Position numbers and translations under genes: made by a program | The notes under the pieces: generated by a model | Database searches by the model: none | Told to the model about the DNA's origin: nothing | What the model saw: only the letters and a program-made list of their open reading frames with translations | Source: Cryobacterium sp. N22 | GTDB lineage: Bacteria; Actinomycetota; Actinomycetes; Actinomycetales; Microbacteriaceae | Direction: 5' to 3' | Assembly (NCBI RefSeq): GCF_002929555.1 | Contig: NZ_PJJP01000034.1 | Span: 62,001 to 126,000, forward strand | Length of the DNA: 64,000 nt | In this document: one piece after another, positions 31,255-40,960 of the stretch | How positions within the stretch are numbered: the stretch's first letter is position 1 | Layout: every line of letters begins with the position of its first letter

Positions 31255-33468
31255 ATGGCTTCCCACTCAGATCACCACCAGGCGCACTCCGAGACATCAG
31301 CCCACGGGCCCGTTGACCCGCCCGTCACGGGCCCTGCCGCGCTGAATCACGCCGGAATGGACCACACCTCGATGGACCACGCGACCATGGACCACACCTC
31401 GATGGACCACGCCGCCATGGACCACACCTCAATGGACCACGGAGCCATGGGTCACGCCGGCCACGGCGACCACGTCGGCCAGTTCCGGCGGCTGTTCTGG
31501 CTGATGCTGGCGCTGGCCGTGCCCGTCGTGGCCTTCAGCGGCATGTTCGCAATGCTCCTGAGCTACGAGCTGCCTGACGCCGCCTGGGCCGCCTGGATCT
31601 CGCCCGTGCTCGGCACCGTCATGTACGTCTGGGGCGGCCGCCCGTTCCTCACCGGCGCGGTGGCCGAGCTCCGACAGCGCTCCCCCGGAATGATGCTGCT
31701 GATCGCGCTCGCGATCACCGTGGCGTTCCTCTCCTCGTGGGGCGCGAGCCTGGGCATCCTGGCCATGGAGCTCGATTTCTGGTGGGAACTCGCCCTGCTG
31801 ATCGTGATCATGCTGCTCGGCCACTGGATCGAGATGCGCTCGCTGGCGCAGTCCTCCTCGGCGCTCGAGTCGCTGGCAGCGCTGCTGCCCGACGAGGCCG
31901 AGCGGGTGGATGCCGGGGCCGTCACGCTCGTCGCTCCCGCCGACCTCCGGGTGGGCGACCTGGTGATCGTGCGGCCGGGCGGCCGGATCCCCGCCGACGG
32001 CCGGGTCACCGAGGGCACCGCCGAGGTGGACGAGTCGATGATCACCGGCGAGTCCCGGCCGGTGCGCCGGGGCCCCGGCGACCCCGTGGTGGCCGGCACC
32101 GTCGCCACCGACACGGCCCTGCGGCTGCGGGTGACCGCGGTCGGCGACGACACCGCGCTCGCGGGCATCCGCCGGCTCGTCGCCGAGGCGCAGGCCTCGT
32201 CATCGCGGGCGCAGCGCCTCGCCGACCGGGCGGCCGGCTGGCTGTTCTGGTTCGCTCTCGGGGTCGGCGTGCTCACCGCGATCGCCTGGAGCCTGCTCGG
32301 CAGCCCAGAGGACGCCGTGATGCGCACCATCACCGTCCTCGTGATCGCCTGCCCGCACGCTCTGGGCCTGGCGATTCCGCTGGTGGTGTCGATCGCGACC
32401 GAGCGTGCCGCCCGCGGCGGGGTGCTGGTGACCGACCGGCTCGCTCTGGAGAGCATGCGTACCGTCGACACCGTGCTGTTCGACAAGACCGGCACCCTCA
32501 CCCGGGGCGAGCCCGTGGTCAGCCATGTGCACGCCGCTGCCGGCCACACCGAGGAGGACGTGCTCACCCTGGCGGCCGCCGTGGAGGCCGACAGCGAGCA
32601 TCCGCTGGCGCGGGCCATCGTCACCGCGGCCCGCGGCCGATCCGTGCCCGCGGCCACCGGGTTCCGGGCGGCCACCGCCGTGGGCGTGAGCGCCACGGTC
32701 GCCGGCCACGAGGTCTCGGTGGGCGGGCCGAGCCTGCTCGGCCGCCACGGTGCCGCGCCGCTTGAGCGCACCGATGCCTGGGCCGCCGAGGGCGCCATCG
32801 TGTTGCACGTGCTGCGGGACGGCCGGGTCATCGGGGCTATCGGCCTCGCCGACGAGGTGCGGCCGGAGTCGAAGGAGGCCGTCGACGCCCTGCACGCGCT
32901 GGGCATCGCCGTGGTGATGATCACCGGCGACGCCGAGGCGGTGGCGCACGCGGTGGCCACCGAGCTCGGCATCGACAGGGTCTTCGCCGGCGTGCACCCC
33001 GCCCATAAGGCCGCCACGGTGGTGCAGCTGCAGCGGGAGGGGCACCGGGTGGCCATGGTGGGCGACGGGGTCAACGACGCCCCGGCCCTGGCCCAGGCCG
33101 ACGTGGGCATCGCCATCGGCGCCGGCACGGATGTCGCGATAGCGTCGGCGGGCGTCATGCTCGCCAGCGACGACCCCCGGTCGGTGCTCTCCGTGATCGA
33201 ACTCTCCAGGGCCAGCTACCGCAAGATGACGCAGAACCTGTGGTGGGCCGCCGGCTACAACCTGCTCTCGGTGCCCCTGGCCGCCGGGGTACTCGCCCCG
33301 ATCGGTTTCGTGCTGCCCATGGAGGTGGGCGCGCTGCTGATGTCGGCCTCGACGGTGGTCGTGGCCGTGAACGCCCAGCTGCTGCGCCGCCTCGACCTGC
33401 GGCCGGAGGTGAGCTGCGCCCGCGTGCTCGGCGACCGCGGCCTCGCCCCAGCGCCGTCGCTGCCCTGA
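31255..33468 (+). CDS. copB: Copper-exporting P-type ATPase, CopB type
   Basis: A 737-residue P1B-type ATPase. The N-terminus is a His/Met-rich repeat region (MDHTSMDHATMDHTSMDH and similar, residues about 30-75) in place of the usual CxxC metal domain. The membrane metal site is CPH (VIACPHALGLAIP), typical of the CopB subgroup that exports Cu(II) or silver. Phosphorylation motif DKTGTLT, actuator TGES and hinge GDGVNDAPAL are all present, so the pump should work. The leaderless-type ATG at 31255 was preferred to a GTG two codons earlier because of its fit to the promoter. A CsoR-like operator sits in that promoter. Confidence 0.93.
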   Translation: MASHSDHHQAHSETSAHGPVDPPVTGPAALNHAGMDHTSMDHATMDHTSMDHAAMDHTSMDHGAMGHAGHGDHVGQFRRLFWLMLALAVPVVAFSGMFAMLLSYELPDAAWAAWISPVLGTVMYVWGGRPFLTGAVAELRQRSPGMMLLIALAITVAFLSSWGASLGILAMELDFWWELALLIVIMLLGHWIEMRSLAQSSSALESLAALLPDEAERVDAGAVTLVAPADLRVGDLVIVRPGGRIPADGRVTEGTAEVDESMITGESRPVRRGPGDPVVAGTVATDTALRLRVTAVGDDTALAGIRRLVAEAQASSSRAQRLADRAAGWLFWFALGVGVLTAIAWSLLGSPEDAVMRTITVLVIACPHALGLAIPLVVSIATERAARGGVLVTDRLALESMRTVDTVLFDKTGTLTRGEPVVSHVHAAAGHTEEDVLTLAAAVEADSEHPLARAIVTAARGRSVPAATGFRAATAVGVSATVAGHEVSVGGPSLLGRHGAAPLERTDAWAAEGAIVLHVLRDGRVIGAIGLADEVRPESKEAVDALHALGIAVVMITGDAEAVAHAVATELGIDRVFAGVHPAHKAATVVQLQREGHRVAMVGDGVNDAPALAQADVGIAIGAGTDVAIASAGVMLASDDPRSVLSVIELSRASYRKMTQNLWWAAGYNLLSVPLAAGVLAPIGFVLPMEVGALLMSASTVVVAVNAQLLRRLDLRPEVSCARVLGDRGLAPAPSLP

Positions 33469-33503
33469 CTCCCCGGCCACGCCGCGAGGTCTACGGTGTG
33501 GAC

Positions 33504-33875
33504 ATGGCTTTCCGGATCAAGCGCATTTACGACGACGCATCCGACGACGACGGCTGCCGGGTGCTGGTCGATCGACTGTGGCCGCGGGGCATCAGCAGAG
33601 AGCGCGCCAACCTGGATGCGTGGCTCAAGGACGTGGCCCCGTCGCCGGCCCTGCGAACCTGGTGGAACCACGACCCGGACCGGATCGACGAATTCGCCGC
33701 CCGCTACCGCGCCGAACTCGACACCGAACCGAATACCGCCCTGGCGGTCGCCGAACTGCGCGACCTCGACACCCGGAACCCGACCGGCACCACCCTGCTC
33801 TACGGCGCCAAGGACGAACGGGTCAATCATGCTCGAATCCTCGCCGACTATCTGGCCGCGCCGGCGCTCCCGTAG
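33504..33875 (+). CDS. DUF488 family protein
   Basis: A 123-residue protein. IKRIYDDASDDDGCRVLVDRLWPRGISRERANLDAWLKDVAPS is the family's beginning (seen here in segments; VLVDRLWPRGIS is the core motif), and LLYGAKDERVNHA the end. DUF488 proteins are small and widespread, without a settled function. TACGGT lies six bases before the ATG at 33504. It follows copB on the same strand by 35 bp but appears to have its own promoter. Confidence 0.9.
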   Translation: MAFRIKRIYDDASDDDGCRVLVDRLWPRGISRERANLDAWLKDVAPSPALRTWWNHDPDRIDEFAARYRAELDTEPNTALAVAELRDLDTRNPTGTTLLYGAKDERVNHARILADYLAAPALP

Positions 33876-33955
33876 CGACCGACCGGCTGCGCCTGGCGGC
33901 CGGCGCCGTCCGCACGATTGACCCGTTGGTCAGAGAACACGACTAGCCTCCATTG

Positions 33956-34534
33956 ATGGCCGAAACACGAACACCCGCCGCACCCCGCGCTGTGGAGCTC
34001 TACTGTCCCACCGCCGACGATTGGGCCGGCTTGCGCGATATCCGTCTCCGGTCCATCGCCAACTTCCCGCTGGGCTTCTTCGAATCGTTCGCCGCCGCCC
34101 TCGCGCTCACCGAAACGGACTGGCGCCAGCGCGGTGCCCGGAACACCGAACCCACCAGTTTCCAGGTAGTCGCGCGCACCCCGGGTGAGCAGTGGGTCGG
34201 CACCATGGCCGCGTTCGTGTCCTCCGGCCCGCCGAGCTACCGGCCGGATGAGCTCCCGATCGGTGGCCCGCCGCGCGCCAACCTCGTCGGAGTTTGGGTC
34301 GACCCCTCCTATCGCGGCCGCACCGGAGTGGCCACGCGACTCCTCGGTGCCGTGCGCGCCTGGGTCACCGAGGAACAGGGCCTCGACCGGCTCTACCTGC
34401 ACGTGCACGAAAGCAATCACCGCGCCATCCGCTTCTACGAGAAGAACGGCGCCCGGCCCACCGGCGAGTACATCACCGACCCGCGGCGCACCTCGGAGCG
34501 GCACCTGGAAATGGTCCTGGCCACGGCGCGCTGA
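33956..34534 (+). CDS. GNAT N-acetyltransferase
   Basis: A 192-residue acetyltransferase. The acetyl-CoA signature is LVGVWVDPSYRGRTGVATRLL, followed by YLHVHESNHRAIRFYEKNGA, the standard fourth motif. The N-terminal half resembles enzymes annotated as acting on amino groups of small molecules, but the substrate cannot be told. TAGCCT lies six bases before the ATG at 33956, chosen over a TTG directly upstream. The M50-like gene starts one base after its stop, so the two are co-transcribed. Confidence 0.88.
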   Translation: MAETRTPAAPRAVELYCPTADDWAGLRDIRLRSIANFPLGFFESFAAALALTETDWRQRGARNTEPTSFQVVARTPGEQWVGTMAAFVSSGPPSYRPDELPIGGPPRANLVGVWVDPSYRGRTGVATRLLGAVRAWVTEEQGLDRLYLHVHESNHRAIRFYEKNGARPTGEYITDPRRTSERHLEMVLATAR

Positions 34535-34535
34535 G

Positions 34536-35239
34536 ATGGACCTGCTCCTCGAATTCTGGACCCGCGTCTCGGCCACGAACGCTCCGCTGCCGGCACTGAC
34601 CGTGTGGCTGACCATCGCCGCGGCCGCCCTGCTCGTGCTGGTTCCGCCGGCCTGGAAGCTGACCCGGCACGGCATCACGATCGTGCACGAGGGCGGCCAC
34701 GGGCTCGTCGCGGCGCTCGGGGGCCGCCGGCTGCAGGGCATCCGGCTGCACTCCGACACCTCCGGCCTCACCGTGAGCCGCGGCAAGCCCCGCGGGCTCG
34801 GCATGGTCTTCACCCTGCTCGCCGGGTACACGGCGCCGGCCCTGCTCGGGCTCGGGGCGGCGTGGATGCTCAGTCTGGGCCACGACATCGGCCTGCTCTG
34901 GGCGCTGCTCGCGGCGCTGGCGTTGCTGTTGGTGCAGATTCGTAATTGGTTCGGCCTGTGGTCGGTGGCCGTCACCGCGGCGGTGGTCTTCGCCGTCACC
35001 TGGTTTGGCTCCCCCGCCGTGCAGAGCATCTTCGCCGTGCTGGTCACCGCGTTCCTGCTGCTCGGGGCGTTGCGCACCGTCGTCGAGCTGCAGGCCACCC
35101 GGTCGCGCCGCGGCGGCACCGCCTCGGACGCCGACCAGCTGGCACGGCTCAGCCACCTGCCCGGCCTGTTCTGGGTGGTCGTGTTCTTCGCCGTGGCCGG
35201 CGCCTGCCTCGTGGGCGCGGCGCGGCTGCTCGGCCTGGT

Positions 35240-35243
<4 letters not shown>
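34536..35243 (+). CDS. M50-like membrane metallopeptidase
   Basis: A 235-residue integral membrane protein of the Peptidase_M50B group. HEGGH at residues 51-55 is the zinc motif HExxH; around it the protein has about six hydrophobic segments. M50 proteases cut within or near membranes, but this short B group is poorly studied and may lack activity: the second metal ligand is not evident to me. Its start lies one base after the acetyltransferase stop. Its stop codon TAG overlaps the stop of the convergent VIT gene at CTAG. Confidence 0.8.
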
Positions 35244-36099
<856 letters not shown>

Positions 36100-36100
36100 G

Positions 36101-36484
36101 CTAGAACGGCACCCCGCACACGAGCGCGGCGTTGGCGAAGGCGGTGGCCTCCCCGGTGCGCACGAACACCCGCGCCGACGCCGAGAGCGCCTTGAGCTCG
36201 CCGTGCCCGATGTACTCGATGTCGGTGAAGCGCCCGCTCAGCCAGTCCTGGGCCACGGTGCCCTTCGCCTCCTCCGCGGCCACGCAGCGCTCCACGACGA
36301 GTTCGCCCAGCAACGCGTCGAGGACCTGCTCGAACCCGGGAACCCCGTGCACCAGGGCGAGGTCGATCACCGGCACCCCGGCGGGCGCCGGCATCCCGCA
36401 GTCGGCGACGAGGACGATGTCGCCGTGACCCAGGCGGCTCAGTGCCGCGTTCAGGTCGGCGTTCAGGATGCCGGTGCGTTTCAC
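36101..36484 (-). CDS. rbsD: D-ribose pyranase RbsD
   Basis: A 127-residue enzyme that interconverts the pyranose and furanose forms of ribose so the kinase can use it. The family start MKRTGILNADLNAALSRLGHGD and the catalytic region DIVLVADCGMPAP are clear, and VRTGEATAFANAALVCGVPF is the standard C-terminus. The GTG start overlaps the rbsK stop as GTGA. It is the last gene of the ribose operon; its end reaches the distal iron box of the VIT gene. Confidence 0.94.
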   Translation of the reverse strand: MKRTGILNADLNAALSRLGHGDIVLVADCGMPAPAGVPVIDLALVHGVPGFEQVLDALLGELVVERCVAAEEAKGTVAQDWLSGRFTDIEYIGHGELKALSASARVFVRTGEATAFANAALVCGVPF

Positions 36485-37476
36485 GGGTGTGCCTCGATCT
36501 TCTCGGTTGTGTGATCGGCGCCGTGATCGGCGCCGACCTCGGGCAGGATGTCGCCCGCGTGCGGATAGGACGGCTGCGTGCCACGGGACTGCACCGCGAA
36601 CGCGCCGACCCGCACGGCCAGCCGGGCCGCTTCGCGGAGGCTGTCGCCGGCGGCGAGCCGGGCGCTCAGCGCGCCCACGAAAGCGTCGCCGGCACCGGAG
36701 CTGTCGACCGCCACCACAACGGGCGAGGCCACGGCATCCGTGCCCTCGGCGTCGGAGACGATCGCGCCGAGCGCACCGCGGGTGAGCACGACCGAGGTCA
36801 CCCCCCACTCGCGCAGCCGGGCCACCGCCTCGGCGTCCGAGGCGGGCGGCGTTGTGCCGGGCGTGAGCTGCGCCAGGAGCAGCGCGGCCTCGTGTTCGTT
36901 CACGATCAGCGGGTCGGCGGCCGCGATCGTGGCCGGGTCCAGTTCGATCACGGGGGCGAGGTTGAGCACGACCCGTCCGCGGGCGAGCCGGGCGGCCGCG
37001 GCGATTCCGGCCGCGGGGATCTCGCCCTGCAGGACCACCACGGCGGCCCCGGCGATCAGGTCGGCGCTCTGGCCGACGACGTCGGCATCCACCGTGGCGT
37101 TGGCCCCGGGAATGACGACGATGGTGTTCTCGCCGTCGGCGGCCACGGTGATCACGGCCAGGCCGGTTGGCCCGGCCACGGTCCGCACGGCGGACAGGTC
37201 GACGTTCGCGGATTCGAGGATCGCCGTGGCGGAGGCGGCCAGGGTGTCCAGGCCGATCGCGCCGACCATGCCCACCCGGGCGCCGAGCTGCGCGGCGGCG
37301 ACGGCCTGGTTGGCGCCCTTGCCGCCGGGCAGAACGACCATCGAGGTGCCGATCAGGGTCTCGCCGGGCAGCGGATGACGCGCGACGGTGGTGACCTGGT
37401 CGGCGTTGATCGAGCCGACCACGACGACCCCGGTCAGGGCCGTCCCGGAGTGGGGTTTCGGGGTTGGCGGGGTCAC
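36481..37476 (-). CDS. rbsK: Ribokinase RbsK
   Basis: A 331-residue PfkB-family kinase that phosphorylates ribose to ribose-5-phosphate. The first motif, PGGKGANQAVAAAQLGA, and the second, DSSGAGDAFVGALSARLA with the catalytic aspartate, are present. VVVVGSINADQV at the N-terminus is typical for ribokinases. A tail of about 25 residues rich in His and Asp (VGADHGADHTTEKIEAHP) is unusual. GTG start overlaps the rbsB stop as GTGA. Confidence 0.95.
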   Translation of the reverse strand: MTPPTPKPHSGTALTGVVVVGSINADQVTTVARHPLPGETLIGTSMVVLPGGKGANQAVAAAQLGARVGMVGAIGLDTLAASATAILESANVDLSAVRTVAGPTGLAVITVAADGENTIVVIPGANATVDADVVGQSADLIAGAAVVVLQGEIPAAGIAAAARLARGRVVLNLAPVIELDPATIAAADPLIVNEHEAALLLAQLTPGTTPPASDAEAVARLREWGVTSVVLTRGALGAIVSDAEGTDAVASPVVVAVDSSGAGDAFVGALSARLAAGDSLREAARLAVRVGAFAVQSRGTQPSYPHAGDILPEVGADHGADHTTEKIEAHP

Positions 37477-38417
37477 TTGGAGAAGTCGCCCACGTTCGTC
37501 TTCGTGACGGAGACGACCTTGACGGGAACTGTCGCTTCGACGTCGTCGCCGTTGATGGCCTTGACGGCCAGTTCGATGGCGAGCTTGCCGAGCTCGGCGG
37601 GCTGCTGGGCGACGGTGGCGTAGAGCGAGCCGTCCGAGATGGCGGTCAGGCCATCCGCGGTGCCGTCGAAGCCGACGACGGAGACCTCGGCGCCGGCGCG
37701 GGCGCCGAGAGCCTGGATGGCGCCGAGGGCCATCTCGTCGTTCTCGGCGAAGATGCCGGTGACGCCGGGGTTGGCCTGCAGCAGGTTGGTGGTGACGTCG
37801 AGGGCGGAGGCGCGGTCGAAGTTCGCGGTCTGCTCGGCGACGACGGTGATGTCGGGGTAGGCGGCGATGCCCTCGTCGAAGCCGGCGCCGCGGTCGCGGC
37901 TGGCGGAGGTGCCGGACACGCCCTGCAGGGAGATGACGGTGCCCTTCTCGCCCATGGCCGCGGCGAGCTCGTCGGCGGCCTGCTTGCCGCCGGCGACGTT
38001 GTCACTGGCGACCAGGCTGGTCAGGTCGGCGTCGTTGACGGTGCGGTCCACGCCGATGACCGGGATGTTCGCGGCGGTCAGGGTGTTCACCGAGGCGCTG
38101 GCGGCGTCGGAGTCGACCGGGTTGACGATGACGGCCTTGGTGCTGCCGGCGGCGGCCGTGGCCAGCTGGTTGGCCTGGGTGGCGGAGTCGTTCTGGGCGT
38201 CGACGATGTAGAGGTCGACGCCGGCCTCGTCGGCGGCGGCCTGGGCGCCGTCACGCAGTTCGACGAAGAACGGGTTGTTCAGGGTGGAGATGGCGAGGAC
38301 GACCTTGGGTCCGCTGGCCTCGTCACCGCTGCCGCGGCCGCAGGCTGTGGTGCCGGCGAGGATCAGTGCGGCCGTGGCGGTGACGGCGGCGATACGGCGA
38401 AAGGAGGATGACTTCAT
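37473..38417 (-). CDS. rbsB: Ribose ABC transporter substrate-binding lipoprotein
   Basis: A 314-residue binding protein. The N-terminus has a basic start, a hydrophobic stretch and a lipobox ending at the cysteine of LILAGTTAC (Cys26), so it is anchored outside as a lipoprotein by the usual Lgt/LspA route; an lspA gene is in this window. The mature part has the type I periplasmic fold (VVLAISTLNNPFFVELRDGAQ, VIVNPVDSDA, VSGTSASRDRGAGF, GIFAENDEMALGAIQAL), with the residues that mark ribose binders. AGGA lies six bases before the ATG. Confidence 0.94.
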   Translation of the reverse strand: MKSSSFRRIAAVTATAALILAGTTACGRGSGDEASGPKVVLAISTLNNPFFVELRDGAQAAADEAGVDLYIVDAQNDSATQANQLATAAAGSTKAVIVNPVDSDAASASVNTLTAANIPVIGVDRTVNDADLTSLVASDNVAGGKQAADELAAAMGEKGTVISLQGVSGTSASRDRGAGFDEGIAAYPDITVVAEQTANFDRASALDVTTNLLQANPGVTGIFAENDEMALGAIQALGARAGAEVSVVGFDGTADGLTAISDGSLYATVAQQPAELGKLAIELAVKAINGDDVEATVPVKVVSVTKTNVGDFSK

Positions 38418-38463
38418 TGTGGTTCCTTTTGTGGGTGGGGCGGGGTTGGGGAAAGTGAGGGGG

Positions 38464-39435
38464 TCAGCTGTTGCGGGTCTTGCGGCGGAGCACGTCGGCA
38501 CCCACCGCGAGGGCGATGACCAGGCCGATGACGACCTGCTGCCAGAACGAGGACACGTTGAGCAGGTTGAGGCCGTTGCGGATGACGACGAGCACCAGGG
38601 CGCCGATGAAGGTGCCGGAGATCTTGCCGAGCCCGCCGGAGAGCGAGGCCCCGCCGATGACGACGGCGGCGATCGCATCCAGCTCGTAGCCGGCGGCGGC
38701 CTGCGGCTGCGCGGAGTCGAGGCGCCCGGCCAGGAGCAGTCCGGCCAGCGCCGCGAAGACGCCGGCCAGGGCGAAGACCGTGACGATGATGCGCTTCACC
38801 GGCAGGCCGGAGAGCCGGGCGGCCTCGGCGTTGCCGCCGACCGCGTACATGGAGCGGCCGAGCACGGTGCGGTTGAGGATGAAGGAGGCGACCAGCGCGG
38901 CCAGGACCAGGATCACGATGGGCATCGGCACCGGGCCGATGTTGCCGCCGAGGAACGACACCTCTGCGGCGGTCTTGATCGGCCGGCCGTCGGAGATCAC
39001 CAGGGTGAGGCCGCGGGCCACGCTGAGCATCGCCAGGGTGGCGATGAAGGAGGGCAGCTTGCCGTAGGCGTTCGCGGCGCCGTTGACGATACCGGCGAGG
39101 AGCCCGACGGCGAGGCCACCGAGCAGCGCGACCCAGCCGGGCATCCCGGCGCTGACGAAGAACCAGCCGGAGGCCATGGCCGAGAGCGCCGCGACGGCGC
39201 CGACCGACAGGTCGATGCCGCCGGCGACGATGACGAAGGTCATGCCGAAGGCGAGCACCGCCACTGTCGACACCTGGATGCCGATGTTGAGCAGGTTCTG
39301 GCCGGTCAGGAAGTCCGGCGTGGCGATGACCAGCGCGATGCAGAGCACCACCAGGCCGACCAGGGCGCCGTTGTTGGCCAGGAAGGTCTTGTAGTCGAAG
39401 GAGCGTCGGGTGGGCGCGAGGGTGGTCGTGGACAT
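38464..39435 (-). CDS. rbsC: Ribose ABC transporter permease
   Basis: A 323-residue permease with eight to ten membrane segments. GMTFVIVAGGIDLSVGAVAALSAM and the coupling segment VGGNAEAARLSGLPVKRI, near the contact with the ATPase, are characteristic of the RbsC/AraH group. It would form a homodimer with RbsA on the inside and RbsB on the outside. Gaps to rbsA (19 bp) and rbsB (46 bp) are short. Confidence 0.95.
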   Translation of the reverse strand: MSTTTLAPTRRSFDYKTFLANNGALVGLVVLCIALVIATPDFLTGQNLLNIGIQVSTVAVLAFGMTFVIVAGGIDLSVGAVAALSAMASGWFFVSAGMPGWVALLGGLAVGLLAGIVNGAANAYGKLPSFIATLAMLSVARGLTLVISDGRPIKTAAEVSFLGGNIGPVPMPIVILVLAALVASFILNRTVLGRSMYAVGGNAEAARLSGLPVKRIIVTVFALAGVFAALAGLLLAGRLDSAQPQAAAGYELDAIAAVVIGGASLSGGLGKISGTFIGALVLVVIRNGLNLLNVSSFWQQVVIGLVIALAVGADVLRRKTRNS

Positions 39436-39454
39436 AGTTTCAGTTCCTTCGGTT

Positions 39455-40960
39455 TCAGCGCTGCGCGGCTACGTCGCGGGCAGCAAGAGTCATGACGGTG
39501 TCTTGGGTGGCATCCGCTGCGCTGAGTTCGCCGGCCAGCCGGCCGTCGCGCATGACGAGGATGCGGTCGCTCATGCCCAGGATCTCGGGCAGTTCGCTGG
39601 AGACCATGACGATGGCTCCGCCGGCTGCGGTGATCGAGTTCATCAGTTCGTAGATTTCGACCTTGGCGCCCACGTCCACGCCGCGGGTGGGTTCGTCCAG
39701 CAGCAGCACCGTCGAGGCGGCGATGATCCACCGGCCGAAGACCGCCTTCTGCTGGTTGCCGCCGGAGAGCGAGCGGATCGGCTGGTCGATGGTGTGCATC
39801 CGGATGCGCAGCTTCGCGGCGACGGCCTCGGCCCGGCGGCGCTGGCCGGTGAAGTCGGCCAGGCCGAGCTTGGCGCTGGAGGCCAGGGTGGCGTAGCCGA
39901 GGTTGTCATTGACCGAGGCGTCCAGCACGAGGCCCTGGCCCTTGCGGTCTTCGGGCACGTGGCCGATGCCGGCCCGGATGGCCGCCTGGATGTCGCCCTT
40001 GGGCAGCGGCGTGCCGCGCACGGCGACGGAACCGGTGTCGTAGCGGTCGGCGCCGGCGATGGCGCGGATGAGTTCGGTGCGGCCGGCCCCGACGAGCCCG
40101 GCGATGCCGAGCACCTCGCCGGCGCGCACGGTGAAGCTGATGTCGTCGAAGTGGCCGGCGCTGGTGAGGTTCTCGACCGTGAGGACCTCGGTGAGCGCGG
40201 GCGTCTCGTCGGCACGGCGCGGGAACTGGTCCTCGATGCTGCGGCCGACCATCAGCTTGACCAGCTCGTCTTCGGGGGTGGATGCGGGGACCTCGGCGAT
40301 GAAGTGGCCGTCGCGGATGACGGTGACGGTGTCGCCGACCTCGGCGATCTCGTCGAGGTGGTGGCTGATGAAGAGCATGCCGACGCCGCGCCGGCGGAGG
40401 TCGGCCATCACGGCGAACAGGGCCTGGGTTTCGTGCCGGGTGAGCGCGGCGGTGGGTTCGTCGAGGATGAGCACCCGGGCGTTGATGCTCAGGGCCTTGG
40501 CGATCTCCACCAGCTGCTGCCGGGCGATGCCGAGCTCGCCCACCGGGGTGTCCACGTCGATCTCGAGGCCGATCAGCGCCAGGGCGGCGCGGGCCTGCCG
40601 GCGCAGTTCCTTGCGGTCGACCATGCCGAGCTTGGTGGGCATCCGGCCCAGCATCACGTTCTCGGCCACGCTCATGGTGGCCACGAGGTTGAGTTCCTGG
40701 TGGATGGTGGCGATGCCGTGTTCCTCGGCGGCGCGGGTGGTGGGCAGGGTGGTCACGGTGCCGTCGACGAGGATCTGGCCGCCGTCGGGCTGGTAGACGC
40801 CGGCGACCATCTTGATCAGGGTGGACTTGCCGGCGCCGTTCTCGCCGAGCAGCACCTGCACCTGGCCGGGGTAGACGCTCACGGTGACATCCTGGATCAC
40901 GGTGACCTGGCCGAAGGTCTTGGTCACGTTCTGCAGGGTGATCAGAGGGTTCACGGTCAT
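39455..40960 (-). CDS. rbsA: Ribose ABC transporter ATP-binding protein
   Basis: A 501-residue fused double ATPase. First half: Walker A GENGAGKST, signature-like LGIARQQLVEIAKAL, Walker B VLILDEPTAAL. Second half: the degenerate GLVGAGRTE, signature LSGGNQQKAVFGRW, Walker B VLLLDEPTRGVDVGAK. This pairing of one strict and one degenerate site is normal for monosaccharide importers. I chose the ATG at 40960, which overlaps the rbsR stop as ATGA and has GGAG six bases upstream, rather than the ATG four codons earlier. Confidence 0.95.
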   Translation of the reverse strand: MTVNPLITLQNVTKTFGQVTVIQDVTVSVYPGQVQVLLGENGAGKSTLIKMVAGVYQPDGGQILVDGTVTTLPTTRAAEEHGIATIHQELNLVATMSVAENVMLGRMPTKLGMVDRKELRRQARAALALIGLEIDVDTPVGELGIARQQLVEIAKALSINARVLILDEPTAALTRHETQALFAVMADLRRRGVGMLFISHHLDEIAEVGDTVTVIRDGHFIAEVPASTPEDELVKLMVGRSIEDQFPRRADETPALTEVLTVENLTSAGHFDDISFTVRAGEVLGIAGLVGAGRTELIRAIAGADRYDTGSVAVRGTPLPKGDIQAAIRAGIGHVPEDRKGQGLVLDASVNDNLGYATLASSAKLGLADFTGQRRRAEAVAAKLRIRMHTIDQPIRSLSGGNQQKAVFGRWIIAASTVLLLDEPTRGVDVGAKVEIYELMNSITAAGGAIVMVSSELPEILGMSDRILVMRDGRLAGELSAADATQDTVMTLAARDVAAQR

